Source: an uncultured Ilumatobacter sp. (GTDB taxonomy: Bacteria > Actinomycetota > Acidimicrobiia > Acidimicrobiales > Ilumatobacteraceae). From it: a stretch of DNA of 54,635 bases. A program made the translations under genes and the position numbers. Shown piece after piece: positions 8,785 through 17,033 of this stretch. Within the stretch, counting starts at the first letter, position 1, and each line of letters starts with the position of its first letter. Where the stretch lies: the NCBI GenBank assembly GCA_905182555.1, contig CAJJBX010000007.1:1-54635 (forward strand). The letters run 5' to 3'. The notes beneath the pieces are model-generated. The model was not told where the DNA came from, ran no database searches, and saw only the letters and a list, made by a program, of their open reading frames with translations.

Positions 8785-9957
8785 TCAGGGTGCGAGCTGA
8801 ACCGGTGTCGCTGTTGATGCGTCCACGCCATCGGCGTCCAGCGCGTCGTCGAGGTTGCGGTGGAAGTGGCCGATTGCGCTCTCGTTACGGCCGAACACGA
8901 TGGTGTCGTTAGCGCCAGCGCGGAACCCGCTCTGCACGGCAAGCGACATCTTGGTGTCCTCGACGGCTCCTTCGGCCGCAAGCGAGAGGCCATCGGGCGC
9001 AAACTCCTCACCGTCCGGGTTTGGCGCTGCAGTGGTCAACATGAATGTTGTAATGAGGCTCTTGTCGATCGCCAGCGGATCGATTATCGAGACAAGTGTC
9101 AGCTCGGGAAAGGTGGACACGATGGTGTTGGGGAACAGGTGCGTGACGGTGGTGGAGTACCCGCGGAGCCTTCGCTGAGCGGGGCTGACTGTCGCTTGGC
9201 GTTCGATATTCCGATAGGGGTAGGTGACTCTGCTGTGCATGCCGGAGAACTCGATGACGTTCAGGTTGTCGTACTGCAAGGGGTAGAACGTCGAGCGGTG
9301 CGCCGAACGGATGTGGTAACCCTCAAGGGTCTGCTCAATCAGGACCTTCCAGTTGATCGGCAGTTCTTCCTGGGTCATAGTGACGAGACGATGCCCGGCG
9401 AGTGTGTCGGCGAGCAGCAATTGCGGTGCATCGAGGCCGGTTGATGTCGCTGACGCGTCCCCGTCGGGTCCGGCGACGATGATGAGGCCGTTGGCCTCGC
9501 AGCTGGCGAGTTCGACCAACGCCCTTTCGTCAGCGATGCTGTCTGGGAATCCGTCAGCGTGAGGGATGTGTGCGATCGAACCGTCGAGGCGGTACGACCA
9601 GCCGTGGTAGTTGCAGACGAGCGCCTGCGCGCAGCCCTGCCCGTCGACCATCACTGCGCCTCGGTGGCGACAGGAGTTACGAAAAACGCGAGCACGACCG
9701 TCGCGTCCCCGGCTGACGAAGAGCGGGACCCCGAATGTCTCTCGAGCTAGATAGTCGCCCGGTTCAACCGCCGAGGCTGCTGGGGCGAACACCGTCGGCA
9801 TCCGCCGCAGCGCAGTGAGCTCGGCTTGGAATCGTGCCGCATCGCTGTAGTTGCTGACAGGTTCAAACCACGGCTCACCAAGATCTGTCGTTGAGTCGCG
9901 GACGTGGATAAGCACGCGGGCAACAACGTCGGCATCGGTTGCGAAAGACGACGTCAT
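8785..9957 (-). CDS. Rieske non-heme iron oxygenase, alpha subunit
   Basis: This is the terminal oxygenase of a ring-hydroxylating or demethylating Rieske system (390 residues, usual size). The Rieske [2Fe-2S] ligands appear as CRH (in RNSCRHRGAVM) and CNYHGW, about 17 residues apart. The mononuclear iron site is in the motif IEQTLEGYHIRSAH (Glu, His, His). The C-terminal catalytic domain continues to the end. Start is the ATG at 9955-9957. It is transcribed away from a PaaX-type regulator with about 115 bp between them, suggesting substrate-controlled expression. No ferredoxin or reductase gene is in the window, so electrons must come from elsewhere. The substrate is unknown; choline/glycine-betaine-type or aromatic acids are possible. 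Confidence 0.88.
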   Translation of the reverse strand: MTSSFATDADVVARVLIHVRDSTTDLGEPWFEPVSNYSDAARFQAELTALRRMPTVFAPAASAVEPGDYLARETFGVPLFVSRGRDGRARVFRNSCRHRGAVMVDGQGCAQALVCNYHGWSYRLDGSIAHIPHADGFPDSIADERALVELASCEANGLIIVAGPDGDASATSTGLDAPQLLLADTLAGHRLVTMTQEELPINWKVLIEQTLEGYHIRSAHRSTFYPLQYDNLNVIEFSGMHSRVTYPYRNIERQATVSPAQRRLRGYSTTVTHLFPNTIVSTFPELTLVSIIDPLAIDKSLITTFMLTTAAPNPDGEEFAPDGLSLAAEGAVEDTKMSLAVQSGFRAGANDTIVFGRNESAIGHFHRNLDDALDADGVDASTATPVQLAP

Positions 9958-10073
9958 CGTGAGAATCCCATGAGTCGAGTATCACGAAACGATGTACAGA
10001 TGTCAATGCGAATGTAATAGCCGCGAGTCGCAGTATCGCGTTGCTGCGCGACGTCGTGGGCCATCATGAGGGC
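9958..10073. promoter_or_regulatory. Divergent promoter/operator region between Rieske oxygenase and PaaX gene
   Basis: The only spacer between the two divergent genes must hold both promoters. It contains an imperfect inverted repeat, GTCGCAG at 10027-10033 and CTGCGCGAC at 10044-10052, which could be a PaaX operator. The relatively AT-rich stretch around 9980-10020 fits promoter DNA. No clean -35/-10 pair was identified. Confidence 0.4.
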
Positions 10074-10895
10074 GTGGCCACAGCACGAACCCAAGCCGTA
10101 GGGTTCGAACCCTCGCGTCCTCTGACCGCCCGGTCCGTGCTCGCCACGGCGTTGCTCGGTGCCCCGAATGGGCGTCTCCCAGTGAGTCATCTCGTACAGG
10201 CCGGACGGTTGCTCGGCATCGCCGACGGTGCGGTGCGGACCAGCCTGTCGCGCATGGTCGCTCAGGGCGAACTCAGCACTTCTGATGGTGTGTACGAACT
10301 CAGCGGAAAGCTCGCCGACCGTCGACATGACATCGACGGTGCGGTTCGGCCTCGGCCACCTGGCATCAACTGGGACGGGACGTGGGAGATCGCTGTTGTC
10401 CGAGCCGGGTCTCGTTCCGCCGCGCAACGCCACGAGCTCCGGGCGGCTGCCACTCGCCTTCGTCTTGGGGCGCTGCGCGATGGGTGTTGGGCACGGCCGA
10501 CCAACCTTGACCGAGAGCGCCACCCTGGAGCCCGTTCAGTCATCGCTCGACAATGCCTGACCTTCCAGGGCGCGATCGCCGACGTTATGCCGGCCGATGT
10601 TGAGCAGACATTTGGGCTCAGCGAATGGGCGGGCAAAGCGCTACGCCTCAATGAGGCGATCGAGGCTCAGCCAGCGGAAGTTCTGTCGCAGCCGACGTCA
10701 GCTCAGATGCGTGATCGCTTTCTGCTTTTGATCGCAGCAGCGCGGCATCTGCGCACCGACCCGATGCTGCCGGATGAGCTGCTTACGGATGACTGGCCCG
10801 GCGAGCGGCTTCGCGCCGCCTACGACCGACTGACCCAGACTCTCCGGCGGTACCTCGAAGATGCAGTCACCTCCGGTGGGGCCGCCAGCTCCTGA
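10074..10895 (+). CDS. PaaX-family transcriptional regulator
   Basis: PaaX-type repressors respond to CoA thioesters, classically phenylacetyl-CoA. The N-terminal winged helix reads VSHLVQAGRLLGIADGAVRT followed by SLSRMVAQGEL. The middle domain has DGCWARPTNL, and the C-terminal PaaX_C piece has DPMLPDELLTDDWPG. From GTG 10074 the protein is 273 residues; the same frame opens at a TTG at 10041. Placed divergently from the Rieske oxygenase, it is probably that gene's regulator, responding to a CoA-thioester intermediate of the pathway. Its effector cannot be read from sequence. Confidence 0.82.
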   Translation: MATARTQAVGFEPSRPLTARSVLATALLGAPNGRLPVSHLVQAGRLLGIADGAVRTSLSRMVAQGELSTSDGVYELSGKLADRRHDIDGAVRPRPPGINWDGTWEIAVVRAGSRSAAQRHELRAAATRLRLGALRDGCWARPTNLDRERHPGARSVIARQCLTFQGAIADVMPADVEQTFGLSEWAGKALRLNEAIEAQPAEVLSQPTSAQMRDRFLLLIAAARHLRTDPMLPDELLTDDWPGERLRAAYDRLTQTLRRYLEDAVTSGGAASS

Positions 10896-10920
10896 ACGGT
10901 CCGAGTCACTTCAATGTCGC

Positions 10921-11173
10921 GGTCGAGGCCTCGCGGAAACGCAGTGTTCTCGACGTCACGGTTGGTGTGCTCTTCTGACGAGATGTCGTAAGCCTGGTTG
11001 GCTGAAAGCTTCACGATGACCGAGTTGGCCGAGGGATGGATGTAGTCAAACAGAGAGGAGTGTCACACACGAGAAGTGCCGTCCAGCGTCTGTCCCGCGA
11101 AGAGTGGGGTTTGGCGGCGAAAAGCGGTGAACGGCAAACAGTTGTTCAACTCCCAAAACAGCCTCTTATCAGG

Positions 11174-11175
<2 letters not shown>
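10921..11175. repeat. 255-bp duplicated block, copy B
   Basis: This is the second copy of the block at 8074-8328. On the minus strand it again reads VIVKLSANQAYD and TNRDVENTAF but contains an in-frame TGA before DYIHPS and diverges after GLDR. It is therefore a non-functional remnant lying between the PaaX gene and the tRNA-Thr repeat. Confidence 0.9.
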
Positions 11176-11256
<81 letters not shown>

Positions 11257-11309
11257 AATTCCGACTCGTTGCCAAGAAGGACGAGACGAATATATCGGCC
11301 GAGGCCGGG

Positions 11310-12011
11310 TCAGCCTCGCGGGGATTCGAGTGGATCGCGACCGTCCCACGTTCCCGACGACTCGTACGGCTCGAAACGAGCGAACATTTCCTCCGCATAC
11401 CAGTCACCAGTGCGGGTCTCTTCGATCACCTGCTGATGCCTCGGCATCGAATACGCATAGGCCCGGGCCGCACCCATCGACTCCCACAAACTGAACGTTG
11501 CGAGCCGGCCCACCGGGGCCTCTCCGACACCGACGACATCGATCAGACCGGATGCCGTGTGTAACTCGGCGTCGACCTCGACACCCGCCCGGCTGAACGC
11601 TTTCCACGAGCGCCGCCGCACATCGGCACGGGTGATGATTGCAATCGGCCCGGACCTGTCGCCTGGCTCAATCCCATCCAGTGGATCGATGCCGCGCCAT
11701 GTGCCGTGCCCGCCGACTGCCTTCAAACGGACGTGCCAACTCTCGGCTGCACGCTGCCACCGCTTCGCAACGCGATGCGATGACATGAACCTGTCGAGGT
11801 CGGCTTCGCTCTCCCACACGGCGAACAGTGCCGTCCGCCGGAGGTCGGCGCCCGTCCCAGTGTTGCTGCCTTTGCCGCTTCCCATGAGTCGCCAAAAATG
11901 TAGGCCATCGATACGCGACATCACCGGGCGATCGAGCCCGAGGCGTACCAATGCCAACACGGCGCGGCCCCGTCGTTCGCGAATCAGGTGGAACGATGCG
12001 ATGCGGGCCAT
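11310..12011 (-). CDS. crtA: CrtA-like (spheroidene-monooxygenase-type) protein
   Basis: 233 residues. The C-terminal pattern LATFSLWESMGAARAYAY, then HQQVIEETRTGDWYAEEMFA and FEPYESSGTWDGRDPL matches the CrtA family, heme-containing acyclic carotenoid ketolases. The N-terminal half repeats the same ferredoxin-like fold (ADLRRTALFAVWESEADLDR), as in the family. It sits at the edge of the carotenoid cluster and is probably a carotenoid-modifying oxygenase. However, many actinobacterial members are uncharacterised, so the exact reaction is open. It diverges from the PlsY-like gene with only 9 bp between start codons, so its promoter must lie inside a coding region or the start of one gene is further in. 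Confidence 0.65.
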   Translation of the reverse strand: MARIASFHLIRERRGRAVLALVRLGLDRPVMSRIDGLHFWRLMGSGKGSNTGTGADLRRTALFAVWESEADLDRFMSSHRVAKRWQRAAESWHVRLKAVGGHGTWRGIDPLDGIEPGDRSGPIAIITRADVRRRSWKAFSRAGVEVDAELHTASGLIDVVGVGEAPVGRLATFSLWESMGAARAYAYSMPRHQQVIEETRTGDWYAEEMFARFEPYESSGTWDGRDPLESPRG

Positions 12012-12020
12012 GTATCAGCC

Positions 12021-12635
12021 ATGCTGTCATCAATGAGTTCGTTCAGCACCACCTTCGTCGATGTTCTTATCGTCGTCGTGGTCGGCTATTTGCTCGGCTC
12101 AATCCCGGTCGCCAACCTCGTGGCACGTCGCCGTTCGGCAATCGACTTGCGCGAAGTCGGTGACCGCAACCCTGGGTTCTGGAACGCGCGCGAAACGCTC
12201 GGCAAATGGGCAGCGGTTCCGGTGTTCGTCGGCGACCTCGCAAAAGGCGCTGCGGCCGTAACCGTGGCTGTGTTGATCGCCGACCCTGGTGTGTGGGGAG
12301 TTGCCTACGTCGCCACCGGTGCAGCGATGATCGGCCATGCATTCCCGGTCTTCGCTCGATTCGTTGGCGGTCGTAGCATTCTGGCGTTTGTCGGCGGCGC
12401 CGCTGTGTTTGCGCCGCTGTCGGTGACAATCGGCGTTGGCGTGGTTCTTGTCGTATTCGCCATCACCCGATCGTTCGCGTGGGGCTCGCGGGTCGGGATA
12501 CTTGCGCTCCCGTTGATCCATATTGTGCTCGAGGGGCCATACCGGACCGCAGCGATGGGCGTGCTGATGACGATCATTGGCATCCGGTTTGCCATGGCCG
12601 CGCTGACCGATCGCAAGCGGGCGGCTCAGCCGTAG
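12021..12635 (+). CDS. PlsY-like glycerol-3-phosphate acyltransferase family membrane protein
   Basis: 204 residues, all membrane segments. Motif 1 is GYLLGSIPVANLVARR. Motif 2 is present but altered (GDRNPGFWNARETLGK, where canonical PlsY has GSGNxGxxN). The DxxKG element (GDLAKGAAA) is present. Motif 3 reads GHAFPVFARFVGGRS, where PlsY has GGKG. PlsY transfers acyl from acyl-phosphate to glycerol-3-phosphate. The altered glycine-rich loops suggest a divergent or repurposed acyltransferase. The start is ATG 12021 or 12033. The end overlaps the GT2 gene tail to tail by 10 bp. Its position inside carotenoid genes could mean acylation of a carotenoid glycoside, but it may equally serve phospholipid synthesis. 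Confidence 0.65.
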   Translation: MLSSMSSFSTTFVDVLIVVVVGYLLGSIPVANLVARRRSAIDLREVGDRNPGFWNARETLGKWAAVPVFVGDLAKGAAAVTVAVLIADPGVWGVAYVATGAAMIGHAFPVFARFVGGRSILAFVGGAAVFAPLSVTIGVGVVLVVFAITRSFAWGSRVGILALPLIHIVLEGPYRTAAMGVLMTIIGIRFAMAALTDRKRAAQP

Positions 12636-13729
12636 GTGCGGCCACGCCAGGTCTGGGGGCCGCGCCGGGCAATGCCCTTGGCGATGGCGAACGTGGCTGG
12701 AAGGTCAGCGAGTGGACTCGCCCAATACGGTGCGTCGGCCACCGTGTAGGCAGTTCGCGTGCCGGCAAGCGTGCCGATCCGGCTGATCAGCAGGAAAGCG
12801 TCGAGGATGTCGCCGCGCCCGAGCAGCAGCCGCGGGAGTGGCAGCGCCTGGGTGAAGAGGATGACGCCGAGATCGAGGAGTTGGCGAGCGATCGGCTCGA
12901 CGCCGGGAAGTGCGAGCGATCGGCCCCATCCAGCCCAGGTGTCGTCGAACGACTCAAACATACGAACCGTCAGTAGATCGCTCGCATCGAGAAAGCCGAC
13001 CGATGCGCCGCTGACAGCAAGACGGCGGGCGAGTGCGATGTCTTCGACCACTTCGCCGCCGACCTCAGACATCCCACCTGCATCGAGGAACGCCCGTCGA
13101 GGGAACGTCATGCACTGGCCGTTCGCCATCGCCCGGCCAGGCCGGGTTGCAACACCGGGTGGGCCGAAGCGGTAAACGAGCGTCGTCAACATTGCCGGAT
13201 GCAGCCAGCGACTCCCGGGCGTGGGGCAGTCGAACCGGCCGCCAACGGTCAGCAGGTCGAACTCATCGTCTATCGCCCGACGAACAAGCGCCGTTGGCAA
13301 CCGAGGGTCGGGGCGGGTGTCGGCATCGAGGGTGACAACCCACTCGCCTGTTGCGGCCTCGATGCCCTGCTGCAATGCCCAGGCCTTGCCGGCCCAGCCC
13401 GCCGGAAGCTCGCTGCCCTGCAACACCCGCGCTCCAAGTCGTTCCGCCAGCTCGGCGGTGCCGTCGCTTGACTGGTCATCGACGACGATCACTTCGCCAA
13501 CCCCGGTCGCTCCCACAATCGTGTCGAGGAGCGGGCCGAGGCGGTCGACTTCGTCGCGAGCCGGGATGACGATGCTGATCTGAGGTGTCGGCGGGCTGCT
13601 TGCTCTGCCCGCGCTGACAGGCTGCGCAGCCTTTGCAACCTTGGCGAGCCGTGCGACTGCTAGTCCGGCCGCCGCCAGGCGGATACCAACGAGACCAAAC
13701 CGGAGACCAAACCGGAGGCGACTCCTCAC
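12626..13729 (-). CDS. Family 2 membrane glycosyltransferase of the carotenoid cluster (CruG/CrtQ-like)
   Basis: 367 residues. After an N-terminal hydrophobic segment comes a GT-A domain: ISIVIPARDEVDRLGPLLD, VIVVDDQSSDGT, then VVTLDADTRPDP with the DxD-type metal site. An acceptor region with PRRAFLDAGGMSEV and EDIALARRL follows. The C-terminus is hydrophobic (LLDLGVILFTQALPLPRLLL). The GTG start overlaps the stop of the desaturase upstream (GTGA), so the two are translationally coupled. With a CruF-like hydratase and two desaturases next door, it most likely glycosylates a hydroxylated carotenoid, as CruG does for the 2'-hydroxyl in myxol synthesis. The sugar is unknown. Confidence 0.78.
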   Translation of the reverse strand: MRSRLRFGLRFGLVGIRLAAAGLAVARLAKVAKAAQPVSAGRASSPPTPQISIVIPARDEVDRLGPLLDTIVGATGVGEVIVVDDQSSDGTAELAERLGARVLQGSELPAGWAGKAWALQQGIEAATGEWVVTLDADTRPDPRLPTALVRRAIDDEFDLLTVGGRFDCPTPGSRWLHPAMLTTLVYRFGPPGVATRPGRAMANGQCMTFPRRAFLDAGGMSEVGGEVVEDIALARRLAVSGASVGFLDASDLLTVRMFESFDDTWAGWGRSLALPGVEPIARQLLDLGVILFTQALPLPRLLLGRGDILDAFLLISRIGTLAGTRTAYTVADAPYWASPLADLPATFAIAKGIARRGPQTWRGRTYG

Positions 13730-15174
13730 TCGTTGTCCTGAGCAATCATCTCGCAGACGATCTTTGCGCTGGTCGCCACGAGCGGCAGGCCGCCACCCGG
13801 ATGGCTCGACCCGCCCACGAGGTACAGGCCGTCCTTCGTGCCACGGTTCGCCGGGCGAGCAAACGCCGCCTGCTTGCCATTCGACGCCGTCCCATAAATC
13901 GCGCCGCCAGGCGATCGATAAAACGCCTCGATGTCGGCTGGTGTCAGCCGGGCGCAGAACTGCATCCGGTCGCGGAGGTCGACTCCATGTGCGGCAAGCC
14001 GTTCGAGTACGAGGTCGCGATACGCGGGTGCGTCGATGTCGGCTCCCGGCGGTGTGTTCACAAGCAGGAACCAGTTCTCGCTACCCGCCGGAGCCTGGCT
14101 TGGGTCGGTCACCGACGAGACGCAGCCGTAGATTGTTGGGTCGTTTGCGAGCTGCCCGGCGTCCAGTTCGCGGAACTCCTGGGCGTAGTCGTCAGAGAAC
14201 CAGACGTTGTGATGGCCAAGGTTTTCCGTCGTCCCAGATGCGCCGATACAAAGTGCGAACCCGCTCGTCGACCGGCCAGCCTTGCGGACCTGCTTGAGGG
14301 CCCGTTCGTCATCGATAAGGTCGCCGTAGAGGTGCTCGGCGTCGACATTGGCGATGACGATGTCAGCGGCAGTTGTCGAGCCGTCAATGAGCTTGACGCC
14401 GGTGACTGCTTGGTCCTGGGTTGTGATCTGAGCGACGTCGCTTCCGGTTTCGATAGTGACGCCCTGGTCGATAGCCGCCCGGACGAGTGCATCGCGCAGC
14501 GCTCCGAGGCCACCCATTGGATACCAGCAGCCGTACTCGGCTTCGATGTGCGGAATACACGCCAGCGTGGCCGGTGCCTGCCTCGGTGACGAGCCAGAGT
14601 AGGTCGCATAGCGGTTCGCCCACTGCTGCAGTTCGGGCGAGTCAAAGGTCGCGCGGGAGGCGTCGTTCAGGGTGCGCAGTGCGTCGATCGTCGCGAGGTC
14701 TTTTGGGGATCTCATCCGCTTGAGGAGCGCGATGGGGTTATCCATTGGGCCGGCAAAGAAGGTCCGCTCGGACACCTCCCAGATCTTGCGACCGTGCTCA
14801 TTGAAGCCACGCCACGCATCGCCCGATCCCGGCGAGAAGGTGTCGAATGCTGCAGCAGTTGCATCGGCATCGTCGTGGACCCTGAGCTGGCCGCCATTAC
14901 GCCAGTGGTAGCGAAACTGTGGGTCGAGCCGGACCAGATCAAGCTCGGCCTCGAGGTTCGTTCCGGCAAGTGCCAACACCTCGTCGAACACGTGGGGAAG
15001 GGTGAGCAGCGACGGACCGATATCGAACGTGAAGCCATCGCGTTCGAACGTTGCCAGCTTGCCGCCGGCGACATCGTTCCGTTCGAAGATCGTCACCGTG
15101 TGGCCAACAGCGCGCAGTCGAATCGCGGCTGCCAGCCCCCCGACGCCGCCTCCGACGATCACCACGTGCTTCAT
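13726..15174 (-). CDS. CrtI-type carotenoid desaturase, second copy (CrtD/CrtI-like)
   Basis: 482 residues. The FAD-binding start is VVIVGGGVGGLAAAIRL, followed by FDIGPSLLTLPHVFDEVL, and the C-terminal CrtI signature is GGSSHPGGGLPLVATSAKI. It is clearly diverged from the canonical crtI at 17034-18521. Position between cruF and the glycosyltransferase, with ATGA and GTGA overlaps on both sides, suggests it acts on the hydroxylated carotenoid. A 3',4'-desaturation as by CrtD is a reasonable inference, but a second phytoene-to-lycopene step cannot be excluded. Confidence 0.82.
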   Translation of the reverse strand: MKHVVIVGGGVGGLAAAIRLRAVGHTVTIFERNDVAGGKLATFERDGFTFDIGPSLLTLPHVFDEVLALAGTNLEAELDLVRLDPQFRYHWRNGGQLRVHDDADATAAAFDTFSPGSGDAWRGFNEHGRKIWEVSERTFFAGPMDNPIALLKRMRSPKDLATIDALRTLNDASRATFDSPELQQWANRYATYSGSSPRQAPATLACIPHIEAEYGCWYPMGGLGALRDALVRAAIDQGVTIETGSDVAQITTQDQAVTGVKLIDGSTTAADIVIANVDAEHLYGDLIDDERALKQVRKAGRSTSGFALCIGASGTTENLGHHNVWFSDDYAQEFRELDAGQLANDPTIYGCVSSVTDPSQAPAGSENWFLLVNTPPGADIDAPAYRDLVLERLAAHGVDLRDRMQFCARLTPADIEAFYRSPGGAIYGTASNGKQAAFARPANRGTKDGLYLVGGSSHPGGGLPLVATSAKIVCEMIAQDNE

Positions 15175-15913
15175 TTTTGGAGCTTTCGCATCACTGCCAC
15201 TCCTGCGATTGGAAGCATGCCGAGCCCGCCGATCACGGCCACGAGCGGATCGCGAAAATACTTCGCGAAGCCAAGCGTCTCCATCACCGACATGTAGGCG
15301 TAGGTACCGACGAGTGGGCCGTCCGCGTCATATTCCTTCGGCGGCAAGAGTGCCTCGAGGAGGGCCATCACGCCGAGGCCGGTGATGAACCAGCCGACGA
15401 AGTTGCTGAGCGGAATACTCCGATAGCGGCCGCCGCGGACCCAACTCCAGTAGCCCTCGCCGACCATTTGTGGGTCAAGAAAGAGGTCCCACGCAGTCAT
15501 TGCTGCACTGCCGAGGGCGATCCGTCGGCCCGGCGTCGAGTGCTCACCAAGCGCGGCATGTGCCGCTTCGCGCGACGGCAACGACATTGCAAACCACGCC
15601 AACGGCACGATCGCCGGGACGTGCGCGACCTGCGGTTGGAGTGCATTTGTGTAGCCGTACTGCCCGAACGGCAGGCCGGTCTGCGTGCCGATCCGCTCGA
15701 CAGCTGTGGTGGTGACGGCAGGTCGCGCTCAAGGCAATGCCGGGCAGCGACTTTGACTTTGTGCGGGCGGGGCAGGGGCCCGGTCCGCCTGCGCAGCGGT
15801 GGCTGCGGGAGGTTGCGAGCGAGGCCACGCTGCGACTGAACCCAGCGCGGAAACGCGTGGACCACGGCGATGTGCTGCGGCCGCTGCACGCGCACCCGAT
15901 CGACCGGCTTCAT
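15171..15913 (-). CDS. cruF: CruF-like carotenoid 1',2'-hydratase (PF04240 type), 5' part frameshifted
   Basis: The intact frame (15171-15728) has PFGQYGYTNALQPQ, AIVPLAWFAMSLPSREAAH, then AMTAWDLFLDPQMVGEGYWS, YRSIPLSNFVGWFITG and a final membrane segment. These are hallmarks of the CruF/BRUF carotenoid biosynthesis family, which adds water to the psi end of carotenoids. Upstream, an in-frame TGA at 15729-15731 blocks the frame. The expected roughly 60 N-terminal residues are scattered over other frames up to an ATG at 15913 and could not be reconstructed. It is either sequence error in GC-rich DNA or a damaged gene. The stop overlaps the desaturase start (ATGA). Confidence 0.65.
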
Positions 15914-15962
15914 CTCCGACGTCCCAGCCGACGCCCCGCCACGAAAACCGCGATTGGGTTTT

Positions 15963-16003
15963 GTGTGAGCGATTGCGGCAACCGACGCCGGAACGGCTCA
16001 CAC
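15963..16003. repeat. REP-like palindromic element, copy 1
   Basis: GTGTGAGC (15963-15970) and GCTCACAC (15996-16003) form an 8-bp perfect stem around a 25-nt loop starting GATTGCGGC. A second copy follows directly and a third lies at 27862. Confidence 0.7.
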
Positions 16004-16021
16004 GAAAAACGTGCCCGAGTT

Positions 16022-16062
16022 CTGTGTGAGCGATTGCCGCAATAGACGCTGGAATTGCTCAC
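16022..16062. repeat. REP-like palindromic element, copy 2
   Basis: This has the same arms as copy 1 (GTGTGAGC 16022-16029, GCTCACAC 16055-16062) and the same 41-bp length. The loop is related (GATTGCCGC, then GACGCTGGAA). It lies just beyond the crtB stop and could act as a transcription terminator. Confidence 0.7.
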
Positions 16063-16067
16063 ACTCA

Positions 16068-16985
16068 TCACCGGAGCATCTTGGCGACCATGGCCGCCTT
16101 CTCGGTGGTCGTGATGCTTGCTCGCGAGGTAAACACGTCGTACTCGTTTGCTTCTATTTTGCCCAGAATGCGCGAGTACAGAGTGTTTGCAGCCTGCACA
16201 CACTTGGCAGACCGGTCTGGCAGCATCGCGATGCCGACGTCGGACGATTGGTACAGCTCGCGACAGCGGTTGATCTCGAATTTCATCAGAGCAATGAATT
16301 CCGGAGACATTCTGCGCTCGCTGAGATCAACGCCGAAGCGACGGCTGTCTTCGAGCGGCACGTACTGGCGGCCTCGATCGAGGTCCTCGTCAATGTCGCG
16401 CAAGAAGTTTGTCAGCTGGAACGCATTGCCGAGATCGCGGGCATGCGGCAGTGCCGTGGCGTAGTTGGTGGGTTCGAGGATCGGCAGCATCATCTCGCCG
16501 ATAACCGCCGCCGAGCCGTCCATGTAGACGAGCAGGTCGTCCCACGTTTCGTACGACTCAATGGTGAGGTCCATCGTCATGGAACTGAGGAAGCGTCGGA
16601 ATGCTGTCTTATCGATGTCGAAGGCCCGGACGGTGTGTACGACCGCTTTGAGTACGGGATCTTCGGATCGACCGACTTCGAGGTCGGCAAAGAACCGGTC
16701 ACCGAAGTCTTTGAGGGCTGCAGCACGGACCTCGGTCGGGACGTCGCGCCCTCCCTGCGAGGGAATCTCGTCCACGATGTCATCGGCGTACCGGGCGAAT
16801 GCGTAGAGAGCATGAACGTGGTGCTGTTTAATCTTCGGCAACACCTTGGTTGACCAGTAGTAGGTGGTGCCATGGCGCTTATTGAAGTCTCGGCACAACG
16901 TGTAGCTCTCGTCGAGTGTGACGGGCCCGGTGGGCAACAGATGCGTCGTTGGAGTTGGTGGTGTTCGCTGGAACGGATTGCGCAT
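16068..16985 (-). CDS. crtB: Phytoene synthase
   Basis: This condenses two GGPP into phytoene. Seen are SYTLCRDFNKRHGTTYYWST, the first Asp-rich motif YADDIVDE, and the second motif RDIDEDLDRGRQYVP, preceded by LGNAFQLTNF. From the ATG at 16985 the protein is 305 residues. The frame also opens at TTG 17033/ATG 17027, immediately after the crtI stop, but those extra residues derive from the GGGGTCTGACCCC palindrome and are unlikely to be family sequence. The gene follows crtI and crtE on the same strand, probably as one operon. Confidence 0.92.
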   Translation of the reverse strand: MRNPFQRTPPTPTTHLLPTGPVTLDESYTLCRDFNKRHGTTYYWSTKVLPKIKQHHVHALYAFARYADDIVDEIPSQGGRDVPTEVRAAALKDFGDRFFADLEVGRSEDPVLKAVVHTVRAFDIDKTAFRRFLSSMTMDLTIESYETWDDLLVYMDGSAAVIGEMMLPILEPTNYATALPHARDLGNAFQLTNFLRDIDEDLDRGRQYVPLEDSRRFGVDLSERRMSPEFIALMKFEINRCRELYQSSDVGIAMLPDRSAKCVQAANTLYSRILGKIEANEYDVFTSRASITTTEKAAMVAKMLR

Positions 16986-17012
16986 CAGAACAAGAGCGTA
17001 GAAGTTCCGAAA

Positions 17013-17025
17013 GGGGTCTGACCCC
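17013..17025. repeat. Perfect 13-bp palindrome GGGGTCTGACCCC
   Basis: This sits exactly in the crtI-crtB junction. A near copy (GAGGTCTGACCCC) lies at 49854-49866 between two other genes. It may be a dispersed element end or regulatory site; its function is unknown. Confidence 0.5.
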
Positions 17026-17033
17026 ATTGGCAA

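Noticed and set aside
10098..10112. GGTTCGAACCC, a tRNA T-loop-like sequence near the PaaX start
   Set aside because: No acceptor, D or anticodon arms can be folded around it; it is part of the PaaX N-terminal coding or leader sequence.
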